DNA of 64,000 nucleotides from contig NZ_CP072913.1 of assembly GCF_017968885.1 (NCBI RefSeq), positions 1,782,001 through 1,846,000 on the forward strand. The letters are read 5' to 3'. Below are positions 63,196 through 64,000 of this stretch, in pieces. How positions within the stretch are numbered: the stretch's first letter is position 1; every line of letters begins with the position of its first letter. The translations under genes and the position numbers were made by a program. The stretch comes from Pseudomonas sp. Tri1. Lineage in GTDB: Bacteria > Pseudomonadota > Gammaproteobacteria > Pseudomonadales > Pseudomonadaceae. The notes under the pieces are model-generated. The model was not told where the DNA came from. It did not search any database and saw only the letters and a list, made by a program, of their open reading frames with translations.

Positions 63196-64000
63196 ATGAC
63201 GACTACCCCGACCGGCGACTACCTGGAAACCCTCTACGAAGGCTACGGCCAGCGTTTTCGGATGGACAAGCTGCTACACGAAGTGCGCACCGAGCACCAG
63301 CATCTGGTGATCTTCGAGAACCCGCGCATGGGCCGGGTGATGGCGCTGGACGGTGTGATCCAGACCACCGAAGCCGACGAATTCATCTACCACGAGATGC
63401 TGACCCATGTGCCGATCCTCGCCCACGGCGCGGCCAAGCGCGTGCTGATCATCGGTGGCGGCGACGGCGGTATGTTGCGTGAGGTGACCAAGCACGTGGG
63501 TGTCGAGCACATCACCATGGTGGAAATCGACGGCACCGTGGTGGATATGTGCAAGGAATTCCTGCCCAACCATTCCAAGGGTGCCTACGACGACCCGCGC
63601 TTGAACCTGGTGATCGACGACGGCATGCGTTTCGTCTCCACTACCCAGGAAAAATTCGACGTCATCATTTCCGACTCCACCGACCCGATTGGCCCGGGTG
63701 AAGTGCTGTTCTCGGAGAACTTCTACCAGGCGTGCCATCGCTGCCTGAACGATGGCGGCATCCTGGTGACCCAGAACGGTACGCCGTTCATGCAACTGGG
63801 CGAAGTTCAGACCACTGCCGGCCGCCTGCGTGGCCTGTTTGCCGACTGGCATTTCTACCAGGCTGCCGTGCCGACCTACATCGGCGGCGCCATGACCTTC
63901 GCCTGGGGCTCGACCGACACGGCCTATCGCAAGCTGTCCCGCGAGACCCTGCGCGAGCGCTTCATTGGCAGCGGTATCGTCACCCGTTACTACAACCCCG
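63196..64000 (+). CDS. speE: Spermidine synthase SpeE, 3' end cut by the window
   Basis: SpeE transfers an aminopropyl group from decarboxylated SAM to putrescine. 268 codons are visible from ATG 63196 before the window ends. The SAM-binding motif [18 protein letters not shown] (about 83-100), the acidic MVEIDGTVV and the catalytic region [16 protein letters not shown] (about 155-170) are complete. A true family C-terminus lies beyond the window. It is the usual gene after the ccm block and the lipoprotein in Pseudomonas. Confidence 0.95.
   Translation, partial: MTTTPTGDYLETLYEGYGQRFRMDKLLHEVRTEHQHLVIFENPRMGRVMALDGVIQTTEADEFIYHEMLTHVPILAHGAAKRVLIIGGGDGGMLREVTKHVGVEHITMVEIDGTVVDMCKEFLPNHSKGAYDDPRLNLVIDDGMRFVSTTQEKFDVIISDSTDPIGPGEVLFSENFYQACHRCLNDGGILVTQNGTPFMQLGEVQTTAGRLRGLFADWHFYQAAVPTYIGGAMTFAWGSTDTAYRKLSRETLRERFIGSGIVTRYYNP

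Overview
The window is almost certainly from a fluorescent-group Pseudomonas (P. fluorescens / P. syringae relatives). The DNA is GC-rich. The order of the flagellar, chemotaxis and cytochrome c maturation genes is the Pseudomonas order. Several inverted repeats of the fluorescent-pseudomonad REP type (TGTGGGAGC...GCTCCCACA) lie between transcription units. The flagellin is short (282 aa), and its flg22 region has the P. syringae-type residues.

Layout. 1-6928: end of flgG, then flgH-flgI-flgJ-flgK-flgL (L and P rings, rod-cap muramidase, hook-filament junction). 7033-14835: a flagellin glycosylation island with two very large multi-module glycosyltransferases and a stand-alone ketoacyl-ACP synthase III. 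15117-18761: filament genes fliC, flaG, fliD, fliS, fliT. 18931-23118: the regulators fleQ, fleS, fleR. 23346-29141: fliE-F-G-H-I-J (MS ring, C-ring FliG, export ATPase). 29245-31635: the HsbA-HsbR-HptB phosphorelay / partner-switch module. 31724-38739: fliK, fliL-M-N-O-P-Q-R and flhB. 38921-44098: flhA, flhF, fleN, fliA. 44253-53311: cheY-cheZ-cheA-cheB, motC-motD, a ParA-type ATPase and a CheW-domain partner (ParC/ParP-like), cheW and a DUF2802-type membrane protein. 53524-55418, minus strand: a stand-alone FlhB C-terminal-domain protein and a second FliK-like protein, the only minus-strand genes. 55618-62583: ccmA-B-C-D-E-F-G-H-I. 62598-63005: a small lipoprotein. 63196-64000: the 5' part of a spermidine synthase, cut by the window end.

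Regulation readable from sequence. Good -24/-12 (sigma-54) promoter matches lie upstream of fliD, fleS, fliE, fliK, fliL and flhA, as expected for FleQ/FleR control. Sigma-28 (FliA) matches with exact 11-base spacing lie upstream of fliC and fliS. Intrinsic terminators follow the second glycosyltransferase, the KASIII gene, fliC, fliD and fleQ, and a compact one lies in the leader of cheW.

Most of the window is well-known biology. The parts most worth a second look are four tandem FliM-N-terminus-like repeats in the CheA linker, the orphan FlhB-C / FliK-like pair, the internal architecture of the two glycosyltransferases with the KASIII gene, a possible RBS-sequestering hairpin before the ParA-type gene, and a 29-codon ORF between flhF and fleN. 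I found no tRNA, rRNA, CRISPR array, insertion sequence or prophage.
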